Part shown: piece by piece, positions 48,524 through 57,306 of the stretch
Numbering within the stretch: the stretch's first letter is position 1
Layout: each line of letters opens with the position of its first letter
Assembly: GCA_016871175.1 (NCBI GenBank)
Contig: VFZL01000017.1
Location: 1-64,000 of the forward strand
Direction of reading: 5' to 3'
Length of the DNA stretch: 64,000 nt
Origin: Acidimicrobiia bacterium
Lineage (GTDB): Bacteria > Acidobacteriota > Vicinamibacteria > Vicinamibacterales > CAVVIG01
Made by a program: the position numbers and the translations under genes
Notes under the pieces: model-generated
Seen by the model: only the letters and a program-made list of their open reading frames with translations
Databases searched by the model: none
Told to the model about the DNA's origin: nothing

Positions 48524-50076
48524 GCGGTCTCCCGTTTCTGTCGATCATCACATGGGCGCCGTTCGTGAGCGCGGTGGTGATCATGTTCTGCGCCCGACAC
48601 CGTCCGCTGCTCGTGCGGTGGACGGCCACCATCGGCACTGGGATCTCGCTGCTCGCGTCGTTGTGGGTCTACTGGGCGTACGACCGCGTCTCGGCCGGGT
48701 TTCAGTTCCAGGAGACGTTCGCCCTGGTCCCGAGCTTGGGCATTTCGTACTTCCTAGCCCTCGACGGGATGAGCGCGCTGATGGTGCTCTTGACCTCGAT
48801 CATCATCTTCGCCGGTGTCTTCGCTTCCTGGACGGTGAAGCAGCGCAGTCAGGAGTTCTACGCGCTGTTGCTGATCTTGGTCACGGGTGTGTACGGCGTG
48901 TTCGTGTCGTTGGACCTCTTCGTCCTGTTCCTCTTCTACGAGATCGCGGTCCTGCCGATGTACCTGCTCATTGGCATCTGGGGGTCGTCCGGGGAGGTGC
49001 GGCCGCAGGGGATCTTCGGCCGCGCGATGGGCTGGACCGGCGTAGGAACGAAGGAATACGCGGCGATGAAGCTGACGCTGTACCTGCTGTTCGGGTCGGC
49101 ATTCATCCTGGTCGGCATTCTTGCGCTCTTCGTGGCGGCCGGCTCGCGCACGTTCTCGTTCCTCGAGCTGCAGTCGATCAGGTTTGACCCGTCGCTCCAG
49201 TCGTGGGTGTTTCTGGCCTTCTACGTGGGCTTCGGCATTCTGGCGGCGATCTGGCCTCTGCACACGTGGTCTCCGGACGGGCACGCATCAGCGCCGACAG
49301 CGGTCTCGATGCTTCACGCCGGGGTGCTGATGAAGCTGGGCGCGTACGGCGTCGTGCGCGTCGGCATGGGGCTCCTGCCGGAGGCAACCGTTCAATGGGC
49401 CTGGCTCGTGGGCCTGATCGGGTGCATCAACATCGTGTACGGGGCGCTCAGCGCCATGGCGCAGACCGACTTGAAGTACGTCATCGCGTACTCCTCGGTA
49501 TCGCACATGGGCGTCGTCATGCTCGGCGCGGCGACGTTGACCGAGCATGGCTTGAACGGGTCGGTCTTCCAGATGTTCGCGCACGGCATCATGACGGGCC
49601 TCTTCTTCGCGCTCGTGGGCTTGGTGTACGAAAAGGCCCACTCACGCGCGATCCTCAAGATGGGCGGGTTCGGGACGATGATGCCGGGGATCGCGACCGC
49701 GTTCACCATTGGCGGACTCTCCTCGCTGGGGTTGCCGGCCACCGCAGGCTTCGTCGCCGAGTTCCTCACGTTCCTGGGCGCCTGGAGCTCAGCTCATCCC
49801 TGGTGGCTGTTCCCGGGCGTGTTCGGAGCGTTCATCACCTCGCTCTATGTCCTGCGGGTCACCCGCTACATCTTCTGGGGACCCAAGAGTGACGATCCAC
49901 ACTTTGCGCACCTGCCCGACGCGCAAGGGACGGAGTGGGCGGCTCTCGGCATCCTCGTGTTCGTCCTCGTCTTGTTCGGCGTCGCGCCCGGTCTCGCCAT
50001 CGGACCCATTGACACAGCCACCGTGCCCCTCCTCGAGCGACTGGCGCCACTGATGTCGGCGGCGAGGACGCGATGA
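48520..50076 (+). CDS. nuoM: NADH-quinone oxidoreductase subunit M (complex I antiporter-like)
   Basis: 518 residues from ATG 48520. LFYEIAVLPMYLLIGIWG has the conserved Glu, MKLTLYLLFGSAFIL the Lys, LHTWSPDGHASAPTAVSML the LPDAH-like loop (here SPDGHASAPT) and TDLKYVIAYSSVSHMG the middle Lys. It forms the second pump. It overlaps nuoL and nuoN by 4 bp at each end. Confidence 0.96.
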   Translation: MSGLPFLSIITWAPFVSAVVIMFCARHRPLLVRWTATIGTGISLLASLWVYWAYDRVSAGFQFQETFALVPSLGISYFLALDGMSALMVLLTSIIIFAGVFASWTVKQRSQEFYALLLILVTGVYGVFVSLDLFVLFLFYEIAVLPMYLLIGIWGSSGEVRPQGIFGRAMGWTGVGTKEYAAMKLTLYLLFGSAFILVGILALFVAAGSRTFSFLELQSIRFDPSLQSWVFLAFYVGFGILAAIWPLHTWSPDGHASAPTAVSMLHAGVLMKLGAYGVVRVGMGLLPEATVQWAWLVGLIGCINIVYGALSAMAQTDLKYVIAYSSVSHMGVVMLGAATLTEHGLNGSVFQMFAHGIMTGLFFALVGLVYEKAHSRAILKMGGFGTMMPGIATAFTIGGLSSLGLPATAGFVAEFLTFLGAWSSAHPWWLFPGVFGAFITSLYVLRVTRYIFWGPKSDDPHFAHLPDAQGTEWAALGILVFVLVLFGVAPGLAIGPIDTATVPLLERLAPLMSAARTR

Positions 50077-51494
50077 CAGGTACCCTCGCCACGACACTTG
50101 CGCCGGAAATCGGGCTCTTCGTCCTCGCCGTGGTCGTCTTGCTGATTGGCGTGATTCAGCGTGGCGACCAGAAGCGGGTGGTCGGCTGGATCACCGGCAT
50201 CGGCCTACTGGGCGTGCTGGGATCGACGTTGCGCCTGGTGGAGGGTGGCTCGGTGGGCGACGGGATGTTCGTGAATGACGGCCTCGCAATCTTCGCCAAG
50301 CAGCTCCTCCTGGGCGCCGGTGTCATCAGCATTCTGGGGTCGCTGACGTTAGGCCACGCGAGCTTCAGTCGACGGTCGGCCGAGTACCACTTCGCGTTGC
50401 TGGCATCGCTGCTCGGCATGATGGCGCTCGTCTCGGCGCGCGACCTCTTGCTCTTCTTCGTCGCCTTCGAGTTGATGTCGATTCCGCTCTATGTGTTGAC
50501 CGGATTCTTGAAGCGCGACGAAGCCACCTCCGAGGCCGCGCTCAAGTTCTTTCTCGTTGGGACGGTTTCCGCCGCGTTCATCGTCTACGGGATCTCGTTC
50601 ATCTATGGTGTCACGGGGAGCACGGCGATCGACACCATCCCGCGGGCGCTGGCCGAGGGGCAGCCCCTGACATGGCTGGGGATGGGGTTGATGCTGGTGG
50701 GACTGGCGTTCAAGATCGCCGCGTTCCCGTTCCACATGTGGGTGCCTGATGTCTATGAGGCCGCGACGACGCCCTTTGTCGCGTGGCTCGCGGTGGCACC
50801 CAAGGCGGCGGGGTTCGTGGCCATCATCCGCCTGTACGTGGCCGGCAGCAGTGCGTCCGACACCTGGCTGCCGGTCATCGTCGCGTTAGCAGGCGTGACC
50901 ACGGTGGCTGGCAACCTGATGGCCATCCCGCAGCGGAACATCAAGCGGTTGCTCGCGTACTCCGGCGTGGCGCACATCGGCTACATGCTCATCGGCCTCG
51001 CGGCCCTGTCCGATTCCGGCGTCGCGATGGTCCTGTTCTACCTCGTCGCGTACCTCTTCGGGAACATGGGCGCGTTCATGGTTGTCGAAGCGGTCGCCCG
51101 ATCCGAGCGGTCCGAGGGGATCGATGCCTACGCCGGGCTCGCGCAGCGATCGCCGCTTCTCGCGTTGGCGATGCTGATCTTCCTGCTGTCACTTGGGGGC
51201 ATTCCGTTCGTCGCCGGGTTCTGGGCCAAGCTGTATCTCTTCCTCGCGGCCGCCGAGAAGGGCCTCTACGGCCTCGTGTTCCTGGGCGCGGTGCTGACGG
51301 TTGTGGCCCTCTACTACTACTTGCTGGTGGCGCGACGGATGTACATCGACGCGCCGGTCTGCTCGGATCGCGTCCGCGTGCCCGGCTTGCTGGGAGCCGC
51401 CATCGCCACCTGCGCCGCCGGTGTCGTTGGCATCGGCGTCTATCCCGCGCCGTGGGTGGACCTCGTCAAGAGAGTCGCGTCGGCGCTCTTCTAG
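50073..51494 (+). CDS. nuoN: NADH-quinone oxidoreductase subunit N (complex I antiporter-like)
   Basis: 473 residues. LLFFVAFELMSIPLYVLTGF (Glu), EAALKFFLVGTVSAAFIVYG (Lys), FHMWVPDVYEAATTPFVAWL and RNIKRLLAYSGVAHIGYM identify NuoN. Ends with TAG. It closes the nuo locus; the gap after it holds only a short repeat before the lasso-cyclase gene. Confidence 0.96.
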   Translation: MTGTLATTLAPEIGLFVLAVVVLLIGVIQRGDQKRVVGWITGIGLLGVLGSTLRLVEGGSVGDGMFVNDGLAIFAKQLLLGAGVISILGSLTLGHASFSRRSAEYHFALLASLLGMMALVSARDLLLFFVAFELMSIPLYVLTGFLKRDEATSEAALKFFLVGTVSAAFIVYGISFIYGVTGSTAIDTIPRALAEGQPLTWLGMGLMLVGLAFKIAAFPFHMWVPDVYEAATTPFVAWLAVAPKAAGFVAIIRLYVAGSSASDTWLPVIVALAGVTTVAGNLMAIPQRNIKRLLAYSGVAHIGYMLIGLAALSDSGVAMVLFYLVAYLFGNMGAFMVVEAVARSERSEGIDAYAGLAQRSPLLALAMLIFLLSLGGIPFVAGFWAKLYLFLAAAEKGLYGLVFLGAVLTVVALYYYLLVARRMYIDAPVCSDRVRVPGLLGAAIATCAAGVVGIGVYPAPWVDLVKRVASALF

Positions 51495-51495
51495 G

Positions 51496-51546
51496 CACTC
51501 GAGGGTTCCAGGACATTTCGAAGGTTTCGAGGGTTCCAGGCGAGTG
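51496..51546. repeat. Direct and inverted short repeats between nuoN and the lasso cyclase
   Basis: A 14-bp direct repeat TCGAGGGTTCCAGG occurs at 51499-51512 and 51527-51540. The whole is bracketed by CACTCG (51496-51501) and CGAGTG (51541-51546), an inverted 6-bp pair. The GGTTC core relates it to the GAACC repeats elsewhere in the window. It lies in a 52-bp gap and could form a stem, so it may end the nuo transcript. Confidence 0.6.
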
Positions 51547-53076
51547 ATGGCCGGAATCGCAGGTATCTTCCACAGAGACGGTTCGCCACTTCGCGCCGAC
51601 TCAGTTCGACGGGTTACCGAGGCCGCTGCCGAGCGCGGGCCAGACGGCGCACGCTATTGGATCGACGGGGCCGTCGGTTTGGCTCACCTTGCGTGCTTTA
51701 CGACACCGGAAGCGGCTGCCGAGCCCACTCGCGCAGTGCGTGTCGAGGGTCCGGGCCTCACGGTTACCTTCGATGGGCGCATCGACAACCGTGAGGAGCG
51801 TCTCGCGCAGCTGAATCTTGCCCTCGAGACCAGTGACGAGCGCGTGGTCCTTGCCGCGTACGCGAAGTGGGGCCCTGATTGCGCCGCCAGGGTGATTGGC
51901 GATTTCGCTTACGCGATTTGGGATTCATCACACCAGCGGCTGGTGTGTTCGCGCGACTGCTTCGGCATCGTCCGGTTCTACTACTTCGCGAACGCGTCTT
52001 CTTGTGTTTGGCTCCGAGCTCCGGCAGTTGCTCGCTCACGCCGACGTGCCGGCTAGGCCGAATGAGCGGGTGGTTGCCGAACACCTGTCCAACGACATCC
52101 GCAGCGTCGACGCGACGCTCTATCGCCATCTCATGCGGCTGCCGCCCGCGCACACGCTGGTCGTGACGCGGGCCGACCTGCGGCTGTGGCGGTACTGGAT
52201 TCCGGGTCCGAAACACGAAACGCGCTATCGAGATCCGGCCGACTACGCGGTGCACTTCCGAGATCTCTTTCGAGAAGCCGTCCGATGCCGCACGCGGAGC
52301 ATCGCTAGAGTCGGTGCCTACCTGAGCGGCGGCCTCGACTCCTCCTCGGTCGTCTGTATGGCCGAACGACTCAGGCGCGACGAGATGATTCCGGACGTCG
52401 GCTTCGAGACGTTTTCGCTCGTCTTCCCGGGCCTCGATTGCGATGAGAGCCAATACATCAACGACGTGATCTCGCGCTGGGATCTCCGCGGTCATCTCAT
52501 CTGTCCGGATGACGACGGTGGACGCTGTTATCACGCGGACTATCGCGCGATGGCCAGGCGATTTCGAGATCTCCCGAACTACCCGAACGGCTGCACGGCG
52601 GATCCGATCAAGCAGAGAGCTGTGGAGCGGGGCTTCAAGATCCTGCTCACCGGCTTCGGAGGAGACGACTGGTTCACCGGAAGCTTGAGGCACTGGGGGG
52701 ACTCGATACGGCGGGGGGATCTGCTGACCCTCGCGCGACAAATCTGGTTCGACCGCCGCGTGCCTTGGGCGGAGGTGTCGGCGCGCCGCGTGTTGGCCGA
52801 GGGCGTCAGCGCGATCCTCGATGAGGAACGAATGGGCTGGTGCGACGAATCAAGCAGCGGGTCACCGGTGCGAGGCGCACAGCCAGCGTCCTCACTCCAG
52901 CGTTTGCGAAAGCGGCCGGAGCGTCAGCCGGTAGCCCGCTGGGCGAGCCAGACGAAGATCGCGTGGCCTGGCCCTCGCTGGCACAGGCGGACCTGTGGGG
53001 CTACAGCTCGAGCGGGTATCAGCTTCACGTGTTGGAAGTCGAGGATCGCTTTACGGCGAGCTTGGGCCTCGAGCAG
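51547..53076 (+). pseudogene. Asparagine-synthetase-like lasso peptide cyclase (LasC-type), two frameshifts, 3' truncated
   Basis: ATG at 51547 gives MAGIAGIFHRDGSPLRADSV and VTFDGRIDNREERLAQL, an N-terminal glutaminase-like domain in which Cys2 is replaced (MAGIAG), as in lasso cyclases that do not use glutamine. After FYYFANA (about 51993) the frame shifts: LLVFGSELRQLLAHADV and VGAYLSGGLDSSSVVCMAE (ATP-binding SGGLDSS) are in the second frame. Near 52850 it returns to the first: AWPSLAQADLWGYSSSGYQL and RFTASLGLEQR. It then breaks off at about 53076, where the sequence becomes the antisense of the kinase-like gene. About 100 C-terminal residues are missing against a usual ~600. It would adenylate the Asp/Glu side chain and close the macrolactam. 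Confidence 0.75.
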
Positions 53077-53731
53077 AGGCCTGGTTCGAGACGACTGGCG
53101 GCCGCACGCACCACTTCTTCGCGTTGTTCGGCAGCCATCCGCGGTCGTTTCTCCCGAAGAACTGGCGGGCGGCATCTGGGAACAACCTGAGCCTTGGATA
53201 GCCGGGCCTCGCGTACGCACGTCCGCCGGCGACCTCGATCACCAACGCATCGTCGCTCACGAGGGCATCGCCGGCCGCGCTGAAGACCGCAGCTAAGGTG
53301 GACTTGCCCGCTCCGCCTTCGCCGAGGAAGGCCACCGTGCCGACGCGGGTCTCGACGGCGCTCGCGTGGAGGACGGTCCGGCCCGCGGCCGCGATCAGTC
53401 GGGGGATGACCTGATCGAGCAGGATGTGCCTGATGGTCTCAGCCGCGATAGGCGGCAGGCGAGAAATTCGCACGGCCCGACGGTCTACGTCCACGTCGAC
53501 GTCGCACACGTCCGGGAAGCGAAGTACGTATCGGGTGCCGTCTCCGTAGGCGGCGAAGTACCGCGCGCCAGATGGCCACAGACACTCATACCGCAATGAT
53601 GAGCACGGGGCGACGACCTCGGCGGCTTCGAGACGAATGGATGGCAGACGGCATCCGGGCTCGACCTGATCGAGCTCGGCGAACGGCAGGTCGCTGAGGA
53701 GTGAGTGCCCGTACGCGTGGTAATGGAACAT
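53077..53731 (-). pseudogene. HPr-kinase-like lasso-peptide kinase, 3' truncated
   Basis: Starts at ATG 53731, overlapping the B1 stop by one base (TGATG). MFHYHAYGHSLLSDLPFAEL, PPIAAETIRHILLDQVIPRL and a P-loop VAFLGEGGAGKSTLAAVFSA are clear, followed by DALVSDDALVIEVAGG and YPRLRLFPDAARQFFG. It stops near residue 215-218 (about 53077) where homologues run on to 300 or more. The P-loop, DD and the following strand are present; the C-terminal kinase part is lost. In paeninodin-type clusters such kinases phosphorylate the C-terminal Ser of the precursor, so this would be a tailoring enzyme. Confidence 0.7.
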
Positions 53732-54039
53732 CACGATTCCGGGGCGGCCACGCTCAACTGGCTCGCTCGCGTAACCAGCCGCTGGTCGCACAAATCCCCA
53801 ACCAGCTGCAGCACGTCCCGTTCGATCACGTCTGGTTCGACCGCGTATTCCTGTTGGATTGTCGAACAGACCGTGGCCAGCGGCAAGGCCTCCGCCAGCA
53901 AGTGCCAGATGCGCGTGCCCACCTCATCGAGCCCGTAATAGATTCCCGAATCCAGGTTCAGAAGGACGGTCTCTCCGGAGAGGTCCCGGAACACGACGGA
54001 GCTGCTGATGGTCACCGTGTCGGACAGGGAAATCTTCAC
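53731..54039 (-). CDS. PqqD-like lasso peptide recognition protein (B1)
   Basis: 102 residues. DTVTISSSVVFRDLSGETVLLNLDSGIYYGLDEVGTRIWHLL is the winged-helix RiPP recognition element pattern (key piece SGIYYGLDEVGTRIW), followed by IQQEYAVEPDVIERDVLQLVG and DLCDQRLV. It binds the leader peptide and delivers the precursor to the B2 protease. It starts 6 bp after the nucleotidyltransferase stop and overlaps the kinase start. It appears intact. Confidence 0.85.
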   Translation of the reverse strand: MKISLSDTVTISSSVVFRDLSGETVLLNLDSGIYYGLDEVGTRIWHLLAEALPLATVCSTIQQEYAVEPDVIERDVLQLVGDLCDQRLVTRASQLSVAAPES

Positions 54040-54045
54040 GGGCCC

Positions 54046-55170
54046 TCACTTCTTGGCCAGCACGAGTCGCCACGCACCGCGAACCGTTCGATGCACGTAC
54101 AGACCAGGCAAGCTCGCTCGGCCCCAGTCATCGGGCTCGATGCCGTATGCCGCATACATGTAGCGGGAGCTTGGGAGGAAGATCTCGCGGAGCAGTCGCA
54201 TCCGGCTGCCCCAATCAGGCAAGCCCCGCAGCGACGAGACCAGTTCGTTGTGCCACCGACGTCCGGTCGAGAGGTACGCCGTCGATGGCTCCAAACCGAA
54301 CGTCGCCAGTTGGGCCGTCGCCTCGATGGGAAGCTGCGTTCCGAACCGAGCGCGCGCCAGCGCCAGCTGTCGAGCACAGATGGCTCCGACTCTTCGAGCC
54401 TGCGCCAGGAGAGCGAATTGCCGGAACTCGTCGGCGGTCAGTCTCGACGCCAGGAGATGCACATCGTGGGTCCAGATGAGGCGCTCGACGTTGCGATGGT
54501 GCATGACGGGGTGGGCACACGCGACGATCAGCGCGTGAATTCGCCCCGCCGCGCGCGCGTGTGGACCAAGCGCGGGCACCGGTTCGCTGTCCTGGTCGAG
54601 CTCGTCGTACGTCAGGAGATCCGCGAAGACGGACTGAGTGCTGACCTTCCAGTGGAGATCGAGGTCATGGCTCACGCCGAACTCGTCTCTTCGCGACAGC
54701 TGAGTCTGGCAGAAGAGCAGCTCACCACCGCAATACGTCGGCGCGATGTACCCTCGAGCAGACAAAGCGTTCGCCACCCGCTCGACATCGCTCCGTCGAA
54801 TCATCAAGTCCACGTCGTCGTGCGGTCTGGACGAGGGGGTCGGGTACAGCGTGTATGCCAGCGGCGCACCTTTGAGGAGGACCGGGCGAATCTCGTGCCC
54901 GGCCAAGACATCGAGAACCGTAACGAGCTCCCGACGACGCAGCAGCTCGACGGCCGTTTCGGCTCGGGACGTCCGTGCGAGCGAGCGGCTCACCTCAGGT
55001 GGTCAGTCGTGACCGCCGTACGCCGAGTTGAGACGCTCGTGGACGAGACCCGTCACGCCGTGAAAGGCGAACGCATCGACCACTCGCTCAGGCGTGCTGA
55101 GGACAGCTGACCACGAAGTCGGCTCTCCCCGAATCACGGCCGCCAGTGCGCCGACGATGGACGACGACAT
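54046..55170 (-). pseudogene. Nucleotidyltransferase of the lasso cluster (PF14907 type), in-frame TGA
   Basis: Starts at ATG 55170 (MSSSIVGALAAVIRGEPTSW; FAFHGVTGLVHERL). At 55003-55005 a TGA interrupts (AYGGHD stop PPEVSRSLART); in homologues this site is a Trp as I recall (DWPPEV), so TGG to TGA is likely. The frame continues with RAETAVELLRRRELVTVLDV, IRPVLLKGAPLAYTLYP and the active-site PHDDVDLMIRRSDV, then HDLDLHWKV and a helical end (SLPGLYVHRTVRGAW). Such nucleotidyltransferases accompany paeninodin-like clusters and are thought to modify the precursor phosphate or act downstream of the kinase. Translation could restart at 54993, which would keep the DxD motif. Confidence 0.7.
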
Positions 55171-55172
55171 GC

Positions 55173-55652
55173 TCACGCGCATCCCCCGCGTTCCTGGAGA
55201 GACAGCGCGAAGTACTCCGAGAGGTTGGGGAGATATCCCACGATGGTGTGGCCATCGAGCTCGACCCATGCGTGTGCTTCGAGCGGCTCGCCGGGCTGCG
55301 GCCGTTTGGCGCCCACGTGGAACCGAGCGTCGATGCCTCGGCGCCGAAGCATCACGTCGGCGCTCATGGCCCTGACAAGACATGTTCGCAGAATCGGCAG
55401 GCGTGCGGCAGCGGTGATCGCCCAGCCTACCCGGGCCGCCAAGTTGGCTTGACTCCCGGGAGCAGCGCGTAAGCCCTGCATTGGGCGAGCGAGGCGTTCC
55501 CGCAGGTTGCGCAGCACCGGATACGGAAGCATCCGAAGACCACAGGCGAAGCCGACGAGCCAGACCGCCGCTTCGACAACGAGCCGTTGGTCCGCGCGCG
55601 GTAGCGCTGCGAATCGCTTCGCCAATGCGATGGTCGAGGGATGGTCCGTCAC
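55173..55652 (-). CDS. Lasso peptide leader protease (B2, transglutaminase-like)
   Basis: 159 residues, GTG start overlapping the stop of the acyl-CoA ligase (CAGTGACG). The catalytic Cys is in LPILRTCLVRAMSADVMLRR (RTCLVRA near residue 94), with AKRPQPGEPLEAHAWVELDG giving the His (near 134) and YLPNLSEYFALS at the end. This is the standard B2 layout, with the H and C placed as in transglutaminase-fold proteases that cut the leader. The catalytic acid may be the Asp in VELDG. It looks intact. The stop lies 2 bp before the nucleotidyltransferase ATG. Confidence 0.85.
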   Translation of the reverse strand: MTDHPSTIALAKRFAALPRADQRLVVEAAVWLVGFACGLRMLPYPVLRNLRERLARPMQGLRAAPGSQANLAARVGWAITAAARLPILRTCLVRAMSADVMLRRRGIDARFHVGAKRPQPGEPLEAHAWVELDGHTIVGYLPNLSEYFALSLQERGGCA

Positions 55653-57238
55653 TGCGCGCTGATCGACGCTCGCCCCTTGCGGAGCACGTACTTCTGGATC
55701 TTGCCGGTCGCCGTCTTGGGTAGCTCGGTGACGAAGGTGATCTCCCGCGGCGCCTTGAAGTGCGCCAGCTTCTCACGGGTGAAGTCACGCAGCTCCTCGT
55801 CGGTGGCCGTCGCGCCCTGCCGCAGCACCACGAACGCTTGTGGCGTTTCGCCCCATCTCTCATCGGGTACGCCGACCACCGCCGCCTCGAGTACGGCTGG
55901 GTGGCGAAGCAGCACTCCTTCGACCTCTACCGACGAGATGTTCTCGCCGCCGCTGATGATCACGTCCTTGAAGCGGTCGCGGATCTCGGCGAAACCGTCG
56001 GGGTGGACCACCGCCGCGTCTCCTGTACGGAACCAACCACCCCGCAGTGCCGTCTCGGTAGCCTTGGGATCGTTGTAGTAGCCCGTCATCACGACGTTGC
56101 CGCGGACGACAATCTCACCCAGGGTCTGGCCGTCGTGCGGCACTTCGTTGTCGTCTGCATCGACGACACGCAGCTCGCCCGAAGTGATGAGCTCCACGCC
56201 TTGACGCGCCTTGATCGTCGCGCGCGCGTCCGCCGAGAGCCCGGCGTGCTCGGGGCGCGTTTCGCACACCGTGATGAACGGCGCGGTCTCCGTCAGGCCG
56301 TACATCTGCGTGAGCGTCCACCCGAATTCGTCTTCGATCCGCTGAATGGTCGCGGCGGCAGGCGGGGCGCCGGCGGTCACGACGCGCACGCCCTTGGGCG
56401 CCGCCGCTCGTACGTCCTCGGGCGCGTTGGCGAGGCTGATCAGGACCGTCGGGGCTGCGCACAGCATCGTCACGCGCTCCTTGGCGATGAGCTCGAACAC
56501 CTGTCGCGGGTCGACCTTCGGCAGGCAGACGTGAAGGCCGCCCACTGCCGTGACCGTCCACGTGAAGGTCCAGCCGTTTGCGTGGAACATCGGCAGCGTC
56601 CAGAGATACCGGTCGGCGCAGCTCATCGGCAGGTGCAGCAACGTGCCAACGGTGTTCATGTACGCGTTCCGATGGGTGATCATCACCCCCTTGGGTCGCG
56701 ACGTCGTCCCGCTCGTATAATTGATCGTCAAGAGGTCGCGCTCGCCGAGTGGCGGTCGACTGACTGCCGTTCCTGCGCTTGCGAGCAAGGTGTCGTAGTC
56801 GAGCCAGCCCGATCGCGTGACCGGGTCGTCACGGTGCGCATTGATGGCCACACACGATCGGACGCCCGTGAGTTCCGACCGCACGCTGTCCACGGCGTCG
56901 AGGTGGTCGACGTGCGCGCACACCACGGTCGCCCCGCTGTGATTGATGATGTATGAGAAGTCCGCTGCCGTGAGCCGGAAGTTGATCGGCACCAGGACGG
57001 CGCCGATCTGTGGTACTGCGTAGAACGACTCCAGCTGGGGCAGACTGTTCGGCGCGATGTAGGCGACCCGATCACCCGGCCGGACGCCGAGTTGCTGCAG
57101 CGCACTCGACCAGCGATCGCAGTGCGCAAGGAAGTCCGCGTAGGTCAATCGGACCGGACCATCGACGACGGCCTCGCGTGTGGGATACAGGCGCGCGGCG
57201 CGGCGCGCGAACTCGAGCGGGGTGAGCGGCATCTCCAT
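55649..57238 (-). CDS. AMP-dependent acyl-CoA ligase (fatty-acyl-CoA synthetase family)
   Basis: 529 residues. A10-type core motifs: INYTSGTTSRPKGVMITHRNAYM (AMP-binding P-loop), LWTLPMFHANGWTFTW, TQMYGLTETAPFI, GWFRTGDAAVVHPDGF, RFKDVIISGGENISSVEVE (A8) and LPKTATGKIQKYVLRK (catalytic Lys). It would activate a medium- or long-chain carboxylate through an acyl-adenylate to acyl-CoA. It ends 4 bp into the start of the lasso B2 gene, so the two are translationally coupled. Whether it serves the lasso pathway is unclear; a lipidated lasso peptide is one idea. Confidence 0.9.
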   Translation of the reverse strand: MEMPLTPLEFARRAARLYPTREAVVDGPVRLTYADFLAHCDRWSSALQQLGVRPGDRVAYIAPNSLPQLESFYAVPQIGAVLVPINFRLTAADFSYIINHSGATVVCAHVDHLDAVDSVRSELTGVRSCVAINAHRDDPVTRSGWLDYDTLLASAGTAVSRPPLGERDLLTINYTSGTTSRPKGVMITHRNAYMNTVGTLLHLPMSCADRYLWTLPMFHANGWTFTWTVTAVGGLHVCLPKVDPRQVFELIAKERVTMLCAAPTVLISLANAPEDVRAAAPKGVRVVTAGAPPAAATIQRIEDEFGWTLTQMYGLTETAPFITVCETRPEHAGLSADARATIKARQGVELITSGELRVVDADDNEVPHDGQTLGEIVVRGNVVMTGYYNDPKATETALRGGWFRTGDAAVVHPDGFAEIRDRFKDVIISGGENISSVEVEGVLLRHPAVLEAAVVGVPDERWGETPQAFVVLRQGATATDEELRDFTREKLAHFKAPREITFVTELPKTATGKIQKYVLRKGRASISAQ

Positions 57239-57306
57239 CGCCTGACGAGTCTACCGCTGGCTCAGGTCTGCCCGCTAGTCCCCGCGAGGCCTGGCCGAGG
57301 TCGACG

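Noticed and set aside
51547-53076. Glutamine-dependent asparagine synthetase for asparagine production
   Set aside because: Residue 2 is not Cys, and the neighbours (B1, B2, kinase, nucleotidyltransferase) fit a lasso cyclase.
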